From positions 1 through 55,989 of IMG/VR virus record IMGVR_UViG_3300045253_000047: DNA of 55,989 bases. The stretch is one strand, 5' to 3'. Origin of the DNA: a virus. Positions 52,848 through 55,989 of the stretch are shown in pieces. The translations under genes were made by a program, and so were the position numbers. The first letter of the stretch is position 1, and each line of letters opens with the position of its first letter. Under the pieces are notes generated by a model. The model was not told where the DNA came from, did no database searches, and was given only the letters and a program-made list of their open reading frames with translations.

Positions 52848-54901
52848 TATTTGCCGCCTTTCGACTGCGACTTACGGTAGACTGCGAGACACGTGGGGCA
52901 ATACTGCGGGTCGCCATCGGCCAGATTGCGTATCTCGGCTTCCGTGAGCGGACGGCGCTCGCCGGGGCAACGGTGGTTCGCGCACCATGACGGCGGCAGG
53001 TTGTCCCCGGTCGTATCGTCGGCGAACGGGTCGTCGTGTACCGGCTCCTCTTCGGGCGTCAATGCGAATTCACCTTCGATATGCGGCGGCTCTTCGGCGG
53101 GAACCTCGCTGTCACGGATGCCTTCAGCGATCTTGATAAGTTGCTCCAATTGCGCTAAGGTTAGGTCAGCGGCTTTAATGTCGCCCACCAATTGCCCCCG
53201 AGACTGGAAATAGAGCGTGGTCTGCTGCTCGTTGAAATTCTCACGTAGGGCACCTAACCACTTTGCGGCCTTCTTACGGCTTTCTATGTCGGGGGCAACT
53301 TGTGGACGGACGGCGGCTTGCGGTTGAATAATCTCCCCGGTTGCAACGTCCACCGCGCCGACTCGGGCATCTGGAATGCTGCCGGTTTCCGTTTCGTCAA
53401 GCCACCCGAGGCCGCATATAGACAAGGTGACACGGCGCTTTGCCTTGGTATTGCCCGTAATCATAACACGTCCACCCTGCCGCATTACCCATGTGCCGTA
53501 CTGAGTTGTAGGGCACCATGCGGGGGCAGGTTTTATTGGGTCGATATTCAGAAACGCGCCTGCTATATGTCGGGTAGTCATAACTTTTTGCACATTGCAA
53601 TTACCTTTGATTGTCATAAGGTTTCCGAGAGCTTCCCCCTGCAATGTGCAAAGTATCTGGAATGCTTCGAGCACGTCCTTGTCTGTTTGGGCAAAATTCC
53701 TGCGACTGTCCGACTCCGCCATTTCCATAGCTTCAAGCATTGCTGCTCGCGCTGGCTCGTTCAAATGGCACGCGATACGAGCGAGATCAGCCCGACTTTT
53801 AAACCCTGCTTTATTCAAAAGATCGCGAGATGATTGAGCCGGGAGATAGTACCAATGCTGTGGCAATGTGTCGTACGTTCGGCCAGACATCGGGAAAGTG
53901 CGTGACGATGCCTTACTAACGCATTCGTACGAGGCGTTATCATATCGTTTAACTAATGCCGCAATTAACGGTAAGTAGAGTTCTTTAGATTGACATATTC
54001 CAATTCTCTTAAAGGTGCCTCGGGTTTGAATTGTACCGTCCGTGACGGCCCATCCTAGTATAGCGGCTTCGTCAGGCGTTAATAGTGAGGCGTCATTAGT
54101 AATAACCGGAGCCGAAAGTATAATCCTATGGCTAGTTTTTATTTCGGACGCTTTTACTAAACCACGGCTTTCTTGCCTGTTCTTATAAGGCCCTCGTACT
54201 GCACGATCGCCTGTACTGCGAGTTTTATATTCGGGCCGCTTCACAGCCCAAGAATGGTCAGGAGTGCAGATTACTCCAAACAAGCCCTTATCCGTATAAA
54301 GACGTACCATCGGTAATTCTTGATGAGTGGTAACGTTCAATAGCGGAGTCCATCGGCATGTGTCGGTCGCGCAATCATATGCTAGCACTTCTTCGCCGAT
54401 GATTGTGTTATCGTATGTAACAAACCCGCGCCGAGTTAGTATTTCACTATCCAGTGGAACACACTCGGCCTTCATAAAAGCGTTTGCCCGATTCTCGCCT
54501 TGGAGCTTGCCAACGTCCACCGCGCCGGTCGCAACGTCGGTTCTGCCGTCCGGCGTTTCCGCGTACGCCTTAATCAAAAGCGTCCCGTCGTACCAGACTT
54601 CTTCGAGCTTGGTAATACTGATCCGGTGTCGAGTGCGAAGCTGGTCGGTCGCGTCCTTCTTGGCGTAGAGCTTCATTTTACCGTTGAGAACGATGTACTC
54701 AAAAGGCTGCGTGAGTGGATTAAGCCCGATGGACTTGCATACCGCCCGGTAGTAATCCACGCGCTCCTCGGCGCTTACTTTCGATAAGTCACCCTGCACG
54801 AGTAGATGTTCAATCGCGGAAATATCCATCGCGGCTACTTCCCGTTCCGCCATTCCTAAGTCGGTCGCTTTTGCAACGGCCATTTGTGTTCCTGCGCCCA
54901 T
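52847..54901 (-). CDS. recT: RecT-type ssDNA annealing protein interrupted by an intein
   Basis: 684 residues. Extein parts are a RecT family protein: N-part residues 1-146 (EERVDYYRAVCKSIGLNPLT, LYAKKDATDQLRTRHRISIT), joined after splicing to TKAKRRVTLSICGLGWLDET at residue 485, which continues the usual 'KAxTKAKRRxTLxxCGLG' block. The C-terminus has a zinc finger (CANHRCPGERR ... CPTCLAVY). It anneals single strands for phage recombination. Without splicing the intein would break the central fold, so excision is required for activity. Confidence 0.92.
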   Translation of the reverse strand: MGAGTQMAVAKATDLGMAEREVAAMDISAIEHLLVQGDLSKVSAEERVDYYRAVCKSIGLNPLTQPFEYIVLNGKMKLYAKKDATDQLRTRHRISITKLEEVWYDGTLLIKAYAETPDGRTDVATGAVDVGKLQGENRANAFMKAECVPLDSEILTRRGFVTYDNTIIGEEVLAYDCATDTCRWTPLLNVTTHQELPMVRLYTDKGLFGVICTPDHSWAVKRPEYKTRSTGDRAVRGPYKNRQESRGLVKASEIKTSHRIILSAPVITNDASLLTPDEAAILGWAVTDGTIQTRGTFKRIGICQSKELYLPLIAALVKRYDNASYECVSKASSRTFPMSGRTYDTLPQHWYYLPAQSSRDLLNKAGFKSRADLARIACHLNEPARAAMLEAMEMAESDSRRNFAQTDKDVLEAFQILCTLQGEALGNLMTIKGNCNVQKVMTTRHIAGAFLNIDPIKPAPAWCPTTQYGTWVMRQGGRVMITGNTKAKRRVTLSICGLGWLDETETGSIPDARVGAVDVATGEIIQPQAAVRPQVAPDIESRKKAAKWLGALRENFNEQQTTLYFQSRGQLVGDIKAADLTLAQLEQLIKIAEGIRDSEVPAEEPPHIEGEFALTPEEEPVHDDPFADDTTGDNLPPSWCANHRCPGERRPLTEAEIRNLADGDPQYCPTCLAVYRKSQSKGGK
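53450..54463 (-). mobile_element. Intein with LAGLIDADG-like homing domain in recT
   Basis: 338 residues, Cys147 to Asn484, followed by Thr485 (the +1 nucleophile). Splicing blocks: A CVPLDSEILTRRGF; B GVICTPDHSWAV (TxxH); C-terminal VMITGN|T. The penultimate residue is Gly, where most inteins have His. Between them, ILGWAVTDGT (first motif, Asp288) and AMEMAESDSRRNFAQTDKDV (second, reduced motif) resemble a LAGLIDADG nuclease. It probably splices; nuclease activity is uncertain. Confidence 0.88.
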
Positions 54902-54903
54902 GA

Positions 54904-55476
54904 TTATTTCCCTACTTTCTGTATACCGGTGTTAATTTCGAACTTCGTCCACGGCGGCGCGACTTCGAATAAATCGGCGGGTAGCTCGATCTTACTTTTC
55001 TTGAGAGTGTTAAGCGCGAGTTTCTCAACGGTCTTTTCACTCACTGCCTCCGGGATGGCCTTCTTTGCCCATACGAACGCGCCAGCCTCATTGAGTATGG
55101 TAATCGCCCCGCCGTCGTAATCCGTGAGCGACAACGCACCGAACGCCGTAAGGTACGTTTTGTCCTTCTGCTTGCCGATCTCAGCCGTCGCAAACTCCTG
55201 CAACTCAGCGCGGAACCGTTTATCAAGGAACGTGAGCGCGTTCTGTTCCCGTTTGGCTTCACGGTCAAGGTTCTCGTTAAGCGCCTTCCGCCGAAGCTCC
55301 ACGCTCGCTAGAATGGCCTCATGCCGCTGCATCCGCTCCAGCACCCATTCCGCCGATGGCCTGTCGGTCACGTGGAATTCCGGCTTCGGCTGGTGCACCA
55401 ACTCAAGGCACTCGCCCGTGTCCGCGTCAATCCAGTAGTCACCCGAAATGACCTTGTTAATTGTTGTCTCTTCCAT
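54904..55476 (-). CDS. Gam-like host-nuclease inhibitor
   Basis: 190 residues: helical N-part (RMQRHEAILASVELRRKALN) and beta C-part (TYLTAFGALSLTDYDGGAIT, ILNEAGAFVWAKKAIPEAVS). The 'FGALSLxDYDGG... LxEAxAxxWAKxxxPE' order fits the Gam-like family that binds DNA ends and blocks host nucleases. It is next to recT, as lambda Gam is next to Exo/Bet. Moderate certainty. Confidence 0.65.
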   Translation of the reverse strand: MEETTINKVISGDYWIDADTGECLELVHQPKPEFHVTDRPSAEWVLERMQRHEAILASVELRRKALNENLDREAKREQNALTFLDKRFRAELQEFATAEIGKQKDKTYLTAFGALSLTDYDGGAITILNEAGAFVWAKKAIPEAVSEKTVEKLALNTLKKSKIELPADLFEVAPPWTKFEINTGIQKVGK

Positions 55477-55989
55477 TACGCCTTGACCTCCAGCCGTACG
55501 CCATTCTTATCGACTTCGTAAGTCGGCTTGCAACAGCCCCGCGCTTTTACCTTATCAGGGTAATTGCCGTCAGGGTGAACCGCAATATCAGTCAAGCGGA
55601 CAGGGCAAGCGAGAAACTTCGTGGCATCGTTATTGAACGCCATCGCCATCATAGGATGTGGCGAGAAGTGCAAACCGCCACCACATTCTTCTTTGCCGCC
55701 GTCCCAATCGGTTGCTACCGGTATCAATCCGGGTGAGTAGTCACACCCTCGCGGGCTGATATACTTATCGTTCACCGCTTTGTACAGCAGAGCGACACCA
55801 CGGACTACTTCAACTCCGTAGAATTCACACCATGCTTTTGCCGTCTCACGCTTCGGCGGTCGTATCTGCACGCCTCCTTCGACTGTTACCTGATCGGAAA
55901 GAACAGTAACAGCACAGTATTTCGCCGCTTTGATCTTCGATTTTTGGGATGCAATTGCTTGGCTGTTTCCCCAAAGGGTGGCTTGGCTG
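55476..55989 (-). CDS. Octad-repeat phage protein, C-terminal part (continues from 1-302)
   Basis: Continues in frame from the junction: NSQAIASQKSKIKAAKYCAV, then a conserved domain (YKAVNDKYISPRGCDYSPGL, CGGGLHFSPHPMMAMAFNND, ATKFLACPVRLTDIAV) and ends VRLEVKA. A shorter internal ATG at 55,871 would give only the last domain. Octad beta-helix plus this Cys/His-containing domain is a layout seen in other phages; the function is unknown. The two halves must be joined to represent one protein of roughly 250 residues. Confidence 0.8.
   Translation of the reverse strand, partial: SQATLWGNSQAIASQKSKIKAAKYCAVTVLSDQVTVEGGVQIRPPKRETAKAWCEFYGVEVVRGVALLYKAVNDKYISPRGCDYSPGLIPVATDWDGGKEECGGGLHFSPHPMMAMAFNNDATKFLACPVRLTDIAVHPDGNYPDKVKARGCCKPTYEVDKNGVRLEVKA
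55963..55989. repeat. 24-bp tandem repeat, right end of contig
   Basis: One full unit and the first three bases (CTG) of the next. Phase matches the array starting at position 1, supporting circular closure through this repeat. Confidence 0.95.

Overview
The window looks like one complete, circularly closing genome of a tailed double-stranded DNA phage with siphovirus-type morphology. It has small and large terminase, a Mu gp29-like portal, an S49 protease with a nested scaffold, a lambda gpE-like capsid, head-tail connectors, a tail tube, a G/GT tail chaperone with a -1 frameshift site, a tape measure, and several fibre or adhesin proteins. No sheath protein was seen. Both ends of the window lie inside the same 24-bp tandem repeat. 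That repeat encodes an octapeptide repeat inside one minus-strand gene that reads across the junction, so the contig was probably cut in the repeat and the true molecule is circular or circularly permuted. The host cannot be named. Base composition is moderate, promoters match TTGACA/TATAAT, Shine-Dalgarno sites are GGAGG-like, and several genes have a -10 box so close to the start codon that the mRNA is probably leaderless.

Layout. 1-1,362 (minus): XRE repressor, early leftward promoter, and small early genes leading through the junction. 1,423-3,242 plus 7,377-7,427 (plus): a short rightward operon under a consensus promoter whose last gene is split by a transposon. 3,320-7,368: a 4,049-bp IS1595-type (ISXO2-like) transposon with terminal inverted repeats, a perfect 8-bp target duplication and five cargo genes, including a probable RNase toxin and CPCC-type partner pair. 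7,428-7,880: noncoding DNA with a 17-C tract, hairpins and facing promoters. 8,168-11,006: a second, diverged IS1595-type element carrying a PIN toxin module. 11,128-11,672: end of a plus operon. 11,773-39,248 (minus): the late operon, from terminase down to lysis. 39,262-39,664: a promoter-hairpins-tRNA-like-terminator noncoding unit. 39,726-40,357: a transposon remnant joined to a secreted protein gene. 40,231-55,989 and on into 1-1,061 (minus): early and replication genes.

How it works together. Replication uses a DnaB helicase, a DnaD-like initiator, a possible clamp-like protein, a RuvC-like resolvase, and a RecT annealase interrupted by an intein next to a Gam-like gene. A Dam-like methylase and a PAPS-reductase-like protein may alter DNA or nucleotides. 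Two XRE regulators with lambda-cI-like leaderless promoters suggest a switch, but no integrase or partition gene was recognised. The most unusual content is the pair of cargo transposons. Both carry a member of the same uncharacterised protein family together with a small 'FxVPK' protein, plus different toxin-like genes.
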